This document shows, one piece after another, positions 12,801 through 27,800 of a stretch of DNA of 64,000 bases (positions are counted from its first letter, which is position 1; each line of letters starts with the position of its first letter). A model generated the notes under the pieces. That model worked only from the letters and a program-made list of their open reading frames with translations, was not told where the DNA came from and made no database searches. A program made the position numbers and the translations under genes. The DNA is from Hymenolepis diminuta (taxonomy: Eukaryota > Platyhelminthes > Cestoda > Cyclophyllidea > Hymenolepididae), in assembly GCA_900708905.1 (NCBI GenBank), contig CAADRB010000034.1, positions 1,519,724-1,583,723 on the forward strand, read 5' to 3'.

Positions 12801-15800
12801 TAGTAACCCACGACAGATCACAAGACACGTTACAGTCAACACATGTGTATTAACGAAACTCACTCTCAATCAGTATCGGCTTTAACAAATAAGTATAATT
12901 GTCAAGTTTTTTTTATCAGTGGGGAAGTAAAGAAAGAAATAACGTTTTTATTTATAGAAGAAATATTGGGAATGGTGGAAAATAATTATCATTTCTTCTA
13001 ACAGGAACCATAATTACTGCTCTTTGTTCTATAGAATCTCGTGTCTGGTTTCAATGATGGAAAGAGACTAGTGGATGTAATGGAAGGAGCAGCTTCGGAC
13101 CTCCAATCGGAGGCAACAGAATTGAATCGGTGGATGAGAAATATTAGAGAGGCACCTCATTTTCATCCTTCTTCCAATCCAGTACCCTCTCCTTTTCCGA
13201 TATTTCGGGAGGGTCTGATAAGGACCAGTGATAAACTCAAGGCAGACCTTGCCAACTACCTCACCCAACTAAATGCTGAGAAGAAAAGAGCAGAAATCCA
13301 ACTGACTACGTGTTCTAATTTCTGTGATAACTGTTCTAGACTCATTGATTGGCTCTGTGAATGCGAATCAAAATGGACTATTCCGAGTGTTGGTACAACA
13401 GATACACAAGCTACTGCTGATGAAGAATCTTTTTTATGGGAAAAACAGGCTCTAGCTACTACATACAAGGTAAGAGGTAGCATATATTTTCTAATCCCCT
13501 CCATTTAGCAAAGAATGACAGATCTTCAAGTACACGAAGTTCTACTGAAGGACCTTTTTCAATCAGTGGATCTTGATTATGAGAGTGATGTGAATGGAAG
13601 CATGTCTGTAGTGAGTTCTCGTCTAATCGATGCCAGAAAACGGTTTTTGTGGCTTCAACAGTGTGTTGCCACTCGACTGGCTTCCATTGAAGATCAGGTG
13701 AAGAGAGCGGAAGAAAAAGAGGCTTTACAACGAGCATTCTCTCGTTCTGTTGAGAGTGTTCAAAGACGCTTTATAGCCCTGGAATGGGAAATTGTTGAAA
13801 TCTCTACATGGGAGAAGCTAAATTCAGTAACCTCCGAACCAATTATAGAAACACTTGAGGAAGTTGTAGTCCAACTCTCTAATAACCTACAATTAATTAC
13901 AGGGTTTTCTAGAGAGCTTGAGACAGCCTTAGAAACCGTTGGAGATGCCCCTAGTTCTCCTAGACTTGCTGACGAAACCAAAGAAATGTTAGTAAAACTC
14001 CGAAATCTCAGACTCAATACGGAGAAGTATATCAAGGCCTGTCTCGCACTATCAAATAGCTATAGGATATTGAATAATGACATCAACAAGTTTGAAATCC
14101 GGATTGCTGAGAAGGCATATATCTCAGAAATCACATCTCCTGATGTTTGCAGATTGACTAATGAGGAGTGGTCTTCTCTTCGAAATGATATTCTCATTGA
14201 GCAGTCAGTTCTCTGGCAGATTGAAGAAGAATTAAATACTGAGAACTTTGATGACAAATTCAGCAATACCGAATCAGCATTTAACGAGTTTTTGAATGCA
14301 ATAGGTGAAGTTGCTCAAAGTTCTGCTTCTCAGTGTTCGGCAGCGCATCAGTTTAAATCAAGGTTGATGCATTTGCGAGAGATTTATACCAATTGCAAAA
14401 GGAATGTGTCTGAATATCAAATGGGACTTGACACTCAATTAAGCAAAGGAGATCTCTACCATGACGAGCTGAATCTGTGTCAGGATCGATTGAATAAGGT
14501 CGAAACTGATCTAGAAGATATCCTCAATTCCGCGGTTCTTCGTGGAGATATCAAGACCTGGACACCAGACACACAAGATCTTGTCTCCAAGGTGACAGCT
14601 ATTGAAAGACGTCTGTGTGACTTCCAAACTAAAGAATTGGAAAGCCTAATGATGATTGCACAGTCAGGTGAAGAATTTCTACCCCTTGCTGTCCAAGCTG
14701 TTCAAGATCGTTGGAGCGATCTCGTAAATCGAGCAATGAATGCTCGTGGCACGGCTGAATTGGCTCTCACATCCATTCAAGACTCAGCTGATGCCTTTAT
14801 GAATATGATGATATGGATTCGAGAGGCTGAGCAACGGCTAACTGCCATTCTAAATAAACCTGCCGATGAGCCATCCGCGTCTTTGATGGATTCTGATGAA
14901 CCTCGGTTTGTGACAGATGGATGGAGTGGCTTTGCTGAAGCGCAGTCCTTGCGACTCTCGAAACTAACGGTATGTCAAACGTTTTTTTTCAATTATCATT
15001 AATTGGTTGCAAACCGGTGTTCCTTTTCCCTTTAGAAACTGCACACGGAGTCGGTAGGTCGTCGGAAAATGATCTTATCCACCACTGAGGAACTAGGAAA
15101 GCTTAAGGGATCACCACCATCCAAGGCGGAATCTTCAGTTATCCGAGCACTAGAACAAGAACTGGCTGATAGCTACGCCGATTTAATTGAGCACAGCCAA
15201 ACAGCAGTGAGTAGTGAGCAAGATATGGTAAAGAATACACAAGCTGCTCTTGAGGATGCTAATGCAGCTGTCAACGCTACTGAGAAGCTCTCAGATCGAG
15301 CGAATAATCTCCTCTTCCGTGAAGAACTTGGTGTTTCTCTGGAATGGCAACAGACCTGCTTTAATGATTTCTTGAGCATTGAATTGGCAACTGTACGTGA
15401 ATTAATAGAAAGATCTAGAAAGTGGCCAAGTGTTCTAGCCCAACCACACGCTCAATTCGCAGAGACTATCTCTTCAAAATTGATGGATGAACTTGAAAAG
15501 ATTGAAAGAAAGGTCAACGAAAGGGTCGAATTGATGGGGAAGTTCCTAAATGGACTGAATGAAATTTCGCAAAGAATTAGTGAGGAGGTTGCCTGGCAGG
15601 CCACATTCAGCTCAGAGTTGAACCCTGCCTTTAGAGATGTTCCAAATGACTTGGTGAAGAAACAAGAGATGGTAACTTATTTTGAGGTACGCATAAATTT
15701 TAAGTTAAATTCAATATTATTCACGAAAGTTATACCTTCTTACTCAATATTTTAGACCAAACTGACTGATGTTGACAATCATATTGAGTCGGTTAAGCGG

Positions 15801-18800
15801 TTATCTGATGATTTTGAGAAACTAACATCAGGAGAAGGCAAAGTGTTTACCACCCCTTATGAAAATATTTCCCAAATTCAGTCTCTACAACAAAGCCTGA
15901 CGCTTCAGCGACAGACTGCCGACAGCCAGCGACTTCGATGGATTCAGATATCTGATCAGCATATTCGATTTGTGAGAGATCTATGTGAGACATATTATTG
16001 GACCTCCTGTGTTGCAGCTGAGTCGGAAAAATGTTTAAATTTCTTCCAAAATGTCTGCAAGATGGGAATTCCGAGTGTCAAAATGACTGCATGGGCTAGG
16101 GAGACTTGTCTTCCATCGGAAAGATATGATATTTTCAATGTGATTAAGTGTCTGAATGATAAATTCAACCTCGTTTTTTCATCTGAAGTCAGTGGAGGAG
16201 GGTCACGTATAAGTTCTTGTTTGAAAAATCTGAATAACTTCATGGGATCCTTTGAACCAGTGATTGAGAGGAGACTGACTCTACTAGACCGAATCAGTGT
16301 TCGAGTGAATGAATTCAATCGCTGTGCGCAACGGTTCTCGCGAACTGCCGATACTTTCGACGCCAGTTTCCAACAGATCTTGAATGCTAGTACCATTCCT
16401 ACAAACCATGTTCTTCTAATACTGTTAGATGATGTTAAGAATGGTCTTTCTCAAGAGGCAAATAGTCTTGAAAAAGAGAAAACCGGTATTCAAACACTCG
16501 TGAGAGAAATTTGTTCTGAAGAGCTGCAAACACCTGTTCTGCAAGATCTTGATGAAGGATTAGTAGAAGGCGTTAAATGGATAAGGAAGGCCATTAAGAA
16601 TACACCCGACCCTCCCGAAATCCATTCATTTGACGCTTTGAGAATATTCAACGAACTGATTGAGAGGAAATCCGTATTGATCACCACTTTAACTGTGAGT
16701 CGATATTTAGTTTATGTTTTTTTCTCTTCCTATTTGTCATCCTGACCCAATTCATTAGCCACTAGGCGTTTGTTGACTTTCTCTGTCCACATTTTCTGAT
16801 TTGCAGAATCTCTATGAAGCGGCGGATAAGCTCTTAATTGTTACCAAACATCAACGTCAGGCTCGTAAGGTGTGTCAGGACTGGCTTTCTGAAGCATCAA
16901 AGCAATTAGAAGTGTGCCGAAACTTGATGATTGAGCACGCTTCTTCTCAAGCCATCTCCGTCGATCAGAAAGCTAATAATCTTCGAATAAGGCAGAGAAA
17001 CCTGAATGTAAGCCCGTAGAACCATAAGTTTATTCTTATAATTCTGAACGTAGTAATAATTCTCCTTCGACATTTTAGGTGCTAATGGAGACCCATAAGT
17101 CGAATGAGCGCAGATTTGTTACCAACTTAGAAGTTGAAGAGAGAGTGACTTCATGTTCTACTGAATATTTGAAAATGCTCACTCAAGAATGTCATAGATT
17201 TAAAATTACGGTAAATTTTACTTCACAAGATGAGGGCTTAGATGCTATAGCTCTTCATTCCGAGTGGAAAAAGTTGTTATCCGAGATGGAAAATATTCAA
17301 AACTCAGTTCAGGAGCAATTGTCGAAGTGTGAAGATGCATCGGATGCCATGATCTGGATAATAAAGTGGTTGAGAGAAACGGAGAAGCGGATACTGGGTG
17401 AAGATACATCGCCTCTTGAGAACTTTAGACCAACTCTATCTCATCGTGGTCATAACCTACGAGCGTATTCTGAAGAGGCTGAAATTCTGGGCAAAATTGC
17501 TGAAAAACAAAAAGAGGTTGTGAAGTTTTGGCAGGTAAATAATTTTCCTTAAAATGTGGTTCAATAAGAGTATTAATTTTTAGAATATGCATTCTTTAAT
17601 TTAACACTGAGTTGATTTATTTCACGATATTGGTTATTATTATATGGTAGGTGATGATATTTCTACTTTGCCACGTTTTATTTTTCAGAATTTGAATGAA
17701 GAAATTTACAATAAGAAGGCTGAATTTGATGAATATGAGTTCAAAATATCGAAAATTCAGTCTGACTCCAGCACCAGTGTACAAACATTCCGTCAACGTT
17801 TTGATAATGCCACTGAAACAGCAAGAGTATGGACAGTCTTACTCTAATTGTTGTGATACAATTGTTGTGACAGATTTTACTTTTAATTTTCCAAATTTTA
17901 GAAACTCCTCCAACAAAACATTGAGGGAGCTGATTTTCTTAACCAAGTTTGTCGACAGCTCGGCACTTTCAACACCTGGGTCCTAGCGATTCAGCAGCGA
18001 GCTTCTAACGTGAATCTTCCAATTCAAAAGTTTCTCAGCCAGGAATCAGAAACAACAATGATTGAACAAGGTGAAGAGTGTATCTCCTCTCTTATCGAGG
18101 TTATCGATCAAATTTTGACTGAATGTGCTTGGGTGAGGGAGAAAATCTACCCACTATCTTCTGCATATTTACTCTCAGCAGACCTTCTTTCTCATCTGAA
18201 CGTTGTTTGGCGATCGGTTAGAGCTGAAGTCCAAACCGTCCGACAGAAGTACCAGAGCGATTCGGAGGCCATTGAGGACTTCTCAAGCCGTTTGAAAGCT
18301 CTCAGCATATGGATGAAGGAAAAAGAAGGCGCTATGGACGTCATTAATTCTGAGTTCGATAGTCTTTCAAACCGCGCAGTTGTTTCTTTTACAGAAGAGC
18401 TGAAAAAGCAAGAATCCTTCCTGCCTCCATTAGAATCTGCTCTGGAAACTATGATCCATTGTCTCAAGAGGAAGGAGAAGCTCGTTTCAGAGACATCTGG
18501 TCTAATCAATCAGTTGAATGTAGGTTTATTTAACAAGTTTAAAAAAAATGGCATCCATTTATTTTTAAGATCCACTAATGCCGAGTTAAAACTAATGTTG
18601 GCCTAACGTCCTCTCGTCCTTTTTTCACTATTTGAGAAAGTAAATGAGGCTTTCGTTTTTAAACATGAAGGAAACTATCCGGTTTATTAGGTTATTTCAA
18701 TATAGAATAATAATTAGATATGACCTAACTAATCTCTGGGCTTGCATTAATCACGGAGTAATCTGCGTATGACCAAGTTACATTAATGTGTGCACGGCAA

Positions 18801-21800
18801 GTGTACGTGGGGTTAAGATCGCTTGCCAGATAGATCGATTACCATCGATAGAATGATTGGAGTCTTTATTGTGACTAATCCCTGAATTCCCAGTCGTTCA
18901 AGTATACACGTACACGCCTTTTTATAAATAAAAGTATGCGCCTAAGGACACCTTAAGTAGTATTAGCTAATGAAGAGACAAACAGAACTTTAGCTAGTCA
19001 ACTTTCAGTATGAAAAATCCTCAAAACAATAAACTTGCATTATGGTCTGAGTTAAGTCTATGAGGACAGGGAGAAGTTGAGAGATAAAGCACGTATGAGA
19101 AACCCCAATAGGCGTTAGTGTGGCAAGGGGAGGAGGCACGGAAAACTTAAGAGGAACACATTAGCAAATACACAAGAGCGTAGACACCGAGTACGGTTGG
19201 GTATCTTATCTTCGGTCCATTGCATAGTCGATTATCTGTTATCGTCTACCTTTTTCTGGTAGGATTCCTAGATCTGAACAAGTTGCTAGAATTATGACTG
19301 GCATTAGGATTAGCGACCAGTTGTCTATATATTACACCAGTTTTATTTTTCCCCCATTTTTGAATTCTTTTTTCCAGACGAAGAGTCGTGATTTCGAAGC
19401 TCTATCGGAACGCTTACAAGAACTCAGTGTGCTGAAGGAGGACAAGGTTTCTCAACTCACCATCGGAACTAATGCTTTGGTGGATAAGTACTCTGGAATG
19501 CAGTCGGATGCAAAGAAGTTGTCAGTACAGTCGAAGGAAATGCTCTCTTCTCAACAAAATCTCCACTCAATGCTCAGCACCTTTCAGACTTGGCGGAATG
19601 AACTCAGAAAGTCTCTGCATAATGCTTCAGACTTTTCTGGTGACAAGTATGCTCTAATGGCCAAATTGGATTGGCTAAACGTGAGTTTATAAAAGCTAAT
19701 TTTGATTAACTTTCGTGCATTACTCATTCAATGTTTTATTATATCCTTTTAATGATAGAAATATTTGGTAAGTTCTTTCACCTTTTATCAAGCATGCATT
19801 CTGCTGTGCCTTAGTATGAAGATAAGTTGAACTGTCGTAACGCTGTGCACTGAATTTCATCTATAGTTTAAAGCACCTTTATAGTCCATTTTCTGTCTAT
19901 ACCCTATAGAACACTGAATCGATCCGTCAAAAGGGGGAAAAACGAATTGCAGATCTTAAGAAAGCTTGCTTTAAATGCATGGCCACATCGCCTCCTGACC
20001 TAATACCAGCTCTTGCTTCGGCTACTAATGAGCACGTCACCGATTTCAGCCAAGTATCTTCACAAATAATCGATTCACACTCTCAGTTCTCTAAAATTAT
20101 TGAGATCTGGGAGAATTTTGACGCTGCAACTGCTGAATTCGATTCCTGTCATCGACGTATCCTGGAAACAATAACTAAATTTGAAGTGCCTTACTCTGAA
20201 GATCTTGCAGGCTTTCAGTCCAAAGTTAACCTACTTTTCCTCGCTCTTGATACTTTAGACAGCCCTGGAGAATTAGAATCAGCTACACCCAGTCTTTGTG
20301 AAGAAGTTCAAGCACTTAAAGCTAATTTTTCACAGCTCTCTGAATGGAACCTAAAATTGAAGTCCCTTTTGGATGCAGTTTCCACCAAAGAGGATTCAAG
20401 TGTAACTTCTGCAATCTCAAGACGGTCAAGTGAAATGAAATCTCTAAAGAAAACTCTGCAGAATCTTATCGATGCATGGAAGAAAGTATCGGAAGAGTCT
20501 GAAACACTCTCCATGGGTTGCGAAGTTCTCGGAAATGAAATTAATAACTTCGGAAAGCAAATGGAAACCCTTTCTAGGGAGATTGCATCCTGTAAATCTG
20601 TTATTATTGTGAATGATCTGATTAAGAGATGCGAAATGAGCATAGATGAGCATAGAAACTTCGGTGACGCTCTAAAAATGATGAAAGAAAGATCCATGAA
20701 TCTAACTCCTCACACAAGCAATGCTACAATTCTTGAGTTGCAGGGAAGTCTAGCAAGCTATCAAAGCAACTTTATGTCTATCCAAAAAACAGGCAGATCG
20801 CTTATAAAACAGTTGAGAGAACGCCTTGAAACAGATGTTAAATTGATAACCGAGTTGTCTAACTATTTCTCTACGCTCTCTGATGATGAAGAGACATTAC
20901 TCAAACTTACAACTTCTGGACGACTTGTGCTCAATAATTCGTTTTCGAAATCCTTATCCCTTGTTTCAACACCCTGTTCGGAATTAACATTCGCCTTTGT
21001 CAAACTCTCAAATGCTCTAAAAGGATACATGAATGACCAAAAACAATATCTAATGAGTCATAGTGAAGAACTATCTAAATTCCAACAAGTGCTAACAGAA
21101 AAACGGAGAGCTGTTCAAGACATACTCAACCAGAACCTCCTCGAAGATGAAACCTCCGTTCAAGATCGCATCGCTTTAAAACAGCGTCTAGCTAATCTTT
21201 TAGAGCAAATCAATGGAGCGAAAAAGACTGACGAAGTTTGTGAAATCTTTATGACTGAACTAAATTTACAAATGACCAAAGCGATTGAAGAGTTCGGTCT
21301 GTGTATCGACTCCTTTGTTCATCTTGAATCAGAGTCCCGACGTGTCTCAGATGACCTCTTAGCCAATTCTGAGTCACTCATCGGGAAATTGACTTCACTT
21401 CTGGATCGTGTAAGTGTTGAGAATCCAATTCTCACATCAATAGAGAAACTCAATCAAAAACTCCCCACAAACGATTCAGAATGGAGAGATTATGTTGGGG
21501 TGTGCGATATACTACTTAATGAATTCAGCGTCCTCAAACAGCGAGTGGACCAACTTAAGGCTAAAATATGTAGTGAAGTTCAAGATTTGTTGAAAATAGA
21601 AGAAATTCAGAAAGAGTTATCAGATCTTCATTCAAACCAGAAAACACAACTTTCACAGGTGCCTTCCTATATTAATCGGACTCCAACTTCTCTTGATACG
21701 AGCTCTAAAGAGAAAGTGATTTCTCAACTCTCATCTTATGTAATCTTGATTAAAACTGCGAAAGGTGACCTGCAGTCTGCTTCGACTGAATACGTCCGTA

Positions 21801-24800
21801 AAGCTACTACTCTCCTATCCAGTTTTTCTGATTATATAAAAACCTATTCTTCTCATCGAAAACAGCCTGTTGGAATGCTACTTACTCGTATGGAAGGTCA
21901 AAAGGTCATTTTCGAAGACGCTGAGAGACAGTATGTGAAGCTTGATAAAAAAATCACTGAAGAAATTTCTAAATGGGATGAGTTCATTACCCTTCTCAGA
22001 GGTCTCCTGCACTGGGTCGACGCTCGTGAAAATGACTTCCAAGCTGTATCTGCCATTGAGACTGTAATAGAACGTACAAATGGTTTGCGTGACCTTGAAG
22101 AGACTTTGAGAAAAAGTGGTGGTCCAATGTTTGATCGTGTCCTCTCTAGTAGTTACTCACTCCAATCTCTACGTTCTACTTTGAATGTGGTCAATATGAC
22201 TATGAGCTGGATCAGCGGTCGTTACAACACTCTGCTAAAATCAGTTTCCGATGGGCGAAGTGAACTGAAAAGTACAATTTTGGCTAAAGAGGAGTTACGA
22301 AAGTTCGCTGATTACTGTCTAGATATTTTGGAGCGTCAGGAGACTCAACTTAATGAGCTTTGTTCTCAACCGTTTTTTGTACCTTCACCACCTTCGTCTA
22401 TAGAAGGAATTGATGGAAGATTACGGAAATTGAAGGAATTCCAACATAATTTGGATGAAATAAAGACTGCTCATTTGACTCCATTTGGTGAACGTATACA
22501 GACAGTGAAAAGTCAGTTAAAAGCTTGTGGTTTTGATCAGACAGAAGTTAATAATGCGGTCACCAGGATTGCTGAACTCTGGAAGAGCTATAATGTACTT
22601 AAAGAATGCTCTGCAAAGATCTCATCTGAGTATGAAAAACTGGCAAAGGGGGGAAGAGAATTCTTAGAGCAGACGAAAAAAATGAGCTCCTGGTTAAAAG
22701 AGCAAAGGGAAACATTTTCCAAGTTGAATAGTGATACCTCCATTACAGAATGTGCTAATATCCATGAACTGGTTGATCGTATTTCCAAACGCTCAAATAA
22801 CTTGCATCAATTTTGTATGGAGCTTAATACTAATGGAGAGCGCTATCAATCCGAGTGCTCATCTATTGCAGACCATATCATCAGCGTTGCCAAATCGTTG
22901 AATATATCACTTCTACAAGATGGATCGTCGTCAAAAGTTCACACTCAAGAGAGTCTCATCGAGAGTCTTCATAAAGACTTCCAAGCTCTATCCGCACGAG
23001 CCAGTAAACGGAAAGATGAACTCTTAGCTCTATTACTCTCCCTCACCGCTTATGCCGAGTTATTCTCCAATCTACAAAACTGGGTGAATTCTGTAGAGAA
23101 GGAAGTATCAAAAGACATTGATGTTAATGACTCAGCAAGAGAGATGCAACTTTGTTCGACCCCTTCAAGCTATATAACCATCCGCTCAGCACATGTTCTA
23201 TCTCTACTGGCTCAGGGCCATGATAGAGCAGGACAAATAGGGGAAAAGCAGGCTCATCTTGATGTTCTTTTATCTCGATCTAACCGTCTTTTGGAGGAAT
23301 GGGGCTCCTCTGAAGTTACTCGATTCGCAGCACAAAAGGTTAGTACCCTTTCACGTCGATTTGTTGAACTTACGATGCAGGTTAAAAGGCAGATAGAGCT
23401 AAACACGATTACATTGAAGAATATTGAAATACTCCAAGAGTCTCGTAATGCCTATACAATCTGGGAGAAAGAAATTCGAAGTAAATTTGGGTATGCCTGT
23501 CAAGAAGAGAAACCCACAGATATTCTTGCCCAAGTAAAACGAGTTTTTAAGTCGCTGGAAATGGGTGATGTGCTACTTGAAACCTGTCGACAATGGGCCA
23601 TGACCGTTCAATCCGACGCTCTAGGCTCAAATGCTATCGATCCTGCTTTGGCTCAAGACCTGATGTCTAGTTACGAGTCACTCAAAAGTACAATAGCTCA
23701 GAAGGTGGAAACAGTAGAGAAGCAAGTGGCTCTAAGACGAGCTAAACAATTGAGCATTGCCTCAGTGTCTTCATGGCTTGAGGGTGCAGAACAGAAACTT
23801 CAGGACGTCATGTCTTCCATCTACTCGTCGTTTACTCATGCGGATTTGAAGAACACCTCCTTTAATTCTCTCATGGCTTTCTATGAACTGGCCATTGGAA
23901 ATGGGATTTCTGAACTCTCTGCGCTTCAATCTGAATATACCAATAAGGAGGCGATTGAAGATGACTCCAAAATCGCATCTCGACTCTACGCTTTCAAAGT
24001 ACGTCTATCAAACTGTCTGAGTGAATTAGAAGAGAGAGCCAAGAATCTGAGTGCCTATAGAGAAGCGAGTGAATTAGTTTCCATACGACAAAGAATGACC
24101 CTCGAAAGATATGTACAAGTAATAGGAAGATCTATAACAATTCCAGAATCTGCATCGGAAATAGCTGACCCTTCTGTTGTCATTCTAGAAGCCCTTCTTT
24201 CAGCTTATGACGCTGAGCGTCGTTTAACGGTTTTACGTGGAATAAATGATGAGCTGGTTATAGTCGGTCGTCAGCTACTAGATACAATGATTGGATCTGC
24301 TGATAGACTCATTTCAAACAGTATGGAACAGTCGGGATCTTGTCTTGGCGATATAATTACTACACGGAATGAGGAGTTAAGAGATGAGCAAAATAACTTG
24401 GAGAGGGTCTCCAAACAATCGATAGAGCTACTGGAGAGTGTTACTGAGGCATGGAAGATGTTCTTAAGAACTGAAGAGGATTTAAGCGACTGGCTTGTGG
24501 AAATGGAACAGACTATCCGCCCAGTGATTAATGCTGATATGTCGATTGATGAAAGAAAACGAATCCTCTCAGAAATACAGGTTTGCCTTAGTCATTCATA
24601 CTACTTAGTATAATGGAAACGGGATAACTTTTAATCCCCTTTTTTGGTTTAGTCCTATCTAGCTCAAATTAACAAGAAAGGCCCATTGTTTGAACGCCAT
24701 TTGAATGATGCTGACCAATTAAGTCGTCGAATTCCTCAATTCCAAGCTACAGAGAAGGCTAAGCAACTGCATACCCGCTACACCACTCTCGTAAACTCAG

Positions 24801-27800
24801 TGGAAGCTCAAATTGAACTTTATTCAATTGAAGCAACAGAGGTATCAAGTTTCGAATGCACGATAGCTAAAGTTCTAGCGAAAGTGGACGACCTCAAATC
24901 CCTCTCCGATGGGTGTTGGGTTGAGAATCGCCTTCTGAGTCACACAGAGTTGGTGTCGAAGCAAATTTCTATTATGGTGAGGCTTCATTTTCTCCTTAAT
25001 ACTTTTCTCAATTTTCACAGAAAATGATAAAAGAATTGGACAGCTTTAAGAACTCGGAAGAATTGGAAACTCTGCTAAGTCTTTTCGAGCGTGTAAAAGC
25101 TTTTGCCAGTCCTCCAGATAGAGACACCTTTTCTCAACGTGTTGATTACATTTCTGCCTTCTTGGAGGGTTCGATTCGTAAATTGGAAGCGGCTTCTATG
25201 TTTGTTTCTTCACGTCTTGAAATCTGGGAAACCTGGTCATCGCTGACGAAGAAGCTTGAAGAAGATTTGAATTTAAAGAGTGTGATGTATAAACGAATCT
25301 TGCAAGATGTAAAAGGTGATATCTCATCGAATCCGGCAGATGTATTGACAAAAAGAAGAGAAGCGATTGACAAACTTCAGGTAGACTTTTCTTTATTAAA
25401 TATTGATTTGTCGAATAGGAGATACATTCTTCCCTAGTCTGCATGAAACCTGACTTCAACGAACTCAGACGCCTAATGAACGGGCCTGAATCGGAGATCC
25501 TAGATCAGATTCTTTATCGTAAATCGAGTGAAATTGCCCATCAAATGAAGACCTTATCTGAAAACATTCAGGTTAGATTGACCTATAAATCTTGATATCT
25601 TATTTCAATTAGAAAGAGATCACATGGTAATTGCATTCTGCTCGTGGATTTAACATAATAAGCTATTTTGACCACTCATTATTGCTAGGGTTTAGGTTTC
25701 AACTTATTCATGGCAGATATAAGACATTATAAAAGGTTTATTCAAATATCTGTTTTCCACAGTCCAAAAAGAGGACGAACTGATGCCACCACCAAAGCGA
25801 CATTAATTCGATTGGAAAGAGCTAAGTTAGGCATCAGTTACTGGAAAATATTAAACGAAACAGAGAAATCTAAGGTGGTGAATTAGGCATTTGGGCCTTT
25901 TAAGGTGAGACAGCTGGATCAAAATAGGTAAGGTAATAATTGCATATTTCTCCCGATTTTGATGTATAGAGATGCATATACAGTAAACAGAATGACCAAA
26001 CCTTAAAGGTCAAAACAGGTTAAGATAGGGATAGCAAAATGGGAGTTTCTCATTGAAGAGATTTCAAGATGCTACTTCTCTGGGATAAGCGCTAGAAAAC
26101 ACTCCTTCAATGTGTTTAGGACTTTATATTTGTTACTTTGCAGATCAAATCACTAGAAGACAACTAAAATAGGGTTAAGGATGCATATCAAGCTATAAAA
26201 TAATCAGACAGATCGGTTCAAACCACATTTATTTATGAACGCTGGAGATTTTATGAAGATTTATTGGTTTCTAGACTCAACGGGATCGTCTAAAGCATTC
26301 CTGGGAAGCTCTCTTTGGTTTTTCAAACAAAGTGAACACAGCAGACCAGTGGTTACTAGCAGCCTCCGTCAAACTCACTGCTCTCAACAATGCCAATCCC
26401 GATGGTCCCAAAGCAACGGAATTTCTCATAAAGAATTGCGAGAGCTTCACTGCTGAGGTCTCCAAGTTCGTGGAGAATGATCTGCAGTCGTTGCTTTCTG
26501 AAGGCCACCGTCTTGAAAATGCAAGAGAACTGAAGCGGCGAAAGAGAAAAGATAAGAACGAAGAACCGATTGTCCGAACGGATACATTCAAACAATTGTT
26601 GGAACAACTTAATTCAATGAGGAATGAGGCGGACGGTCTTATAAAAGTCACTCAGGATATTGAGGTTCGTTGGGAAAGCTCGTAGCTATCAAAATGCCCA
26701 TAGTTTGCTAACGGTTCCCGTTTTGCATGATTTCAGAGGAGTCTTCATAGCAAGTTAGAAGAATGGTTGGAACTATTGGCCGAACTTCAAAGTGGTGAAA
26801 ATTACATTGGGATAAATATGCCACGATGGTGGCAAGATTATGTGGATCAATCTCAACCTAAAACAGCATCGGAACGCTCTCAACGTCTGCCAGCGTCTCT
26901 TCGAATAAAGATGGCTCAAAGACCTGAGGTTGTGCTAGAGGAAATATTCTATCAGATTAAGGAAGTTGAGGTATGTGGTGCATGATCTTTCGTTGAATCC
27001 AAAAACTCTTTGCGAAAATAGGAGTGTAGAATTATTTCTGTCAGAATTCTCCTTTTATCTCCTGATTTTTTGCTTTGAGTCATGTGTATAATTTGATTGA
27101 GGGAGTAACATGATGTTTTGTAATTTTTTGGTATTAGGGAGGAGAAAATGGCCTAAGTTTTAAATGTCTTTCATACTGATGTCTATGGTCGCTTTATAAA
27201 GGTAAATTTGACTCATTCAGTCGACTGAAGTTCAATACAGGTATTAATATCTTCGCTATTCCCAAAATGATCTTTTGGGTCTTTATTTATATAACGGTTA
27301 GCTTTTGTGCTCAAATTCTGTTCGAAATGCCATAGATTGAGTTTGGCTATCAATGATTGACTGGGACTTTTGAGCACGCACGCCAAAACACCTTGAGTCA
27401 AGAATACAAGGAAGATTAACCTTGTTATATATGCACCTGAATATGATCTCATTTCATATCAAACGTTAGTTTAAAACCGATTTCGAAGTAGGATTTTGAT
27501 ATGCTTTTGATTCCATCTTTTTACTGTCTCAGTTGGACTTAATTGGTAGTCAAACAATCCTTTACAGTTATTATTACATCAGTTTAGAAGTCATTTTTCT
27601 CCTACCCTTCTTCTAAATAATATTTTTAGTATTTTAGAGTTTATTTTTTTAATAAGTCGCTTATATGTTAAGGAATTATTTATCGGATAATAGAGCATAG
27701 TGAGATATGTAATTTGACCTATCTTGTGGTAATTAATTCAAAGATCATTATTTTTCTGCTGTTTCTGCGCGGCAGAGGTTTATATAATATGATTCCTCAA

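Noticed and set aside
20308..20697. Minus-strand frames opposite the 4.67-kb exon
   Set aside because: Shadows of the coding strand: the plus-strand frame is far longer and has clear coiled-coil sequence.
25767..25880. Helix-like frame (RTDATTKATLIRLERAKLG) as a further nesprin exon
   Set aside because: Its frame needs phase 2 after the acceptor, but the neighbouring exons 25419-25571 and 26275-26664 are both phase 0 and join cleanly without it.
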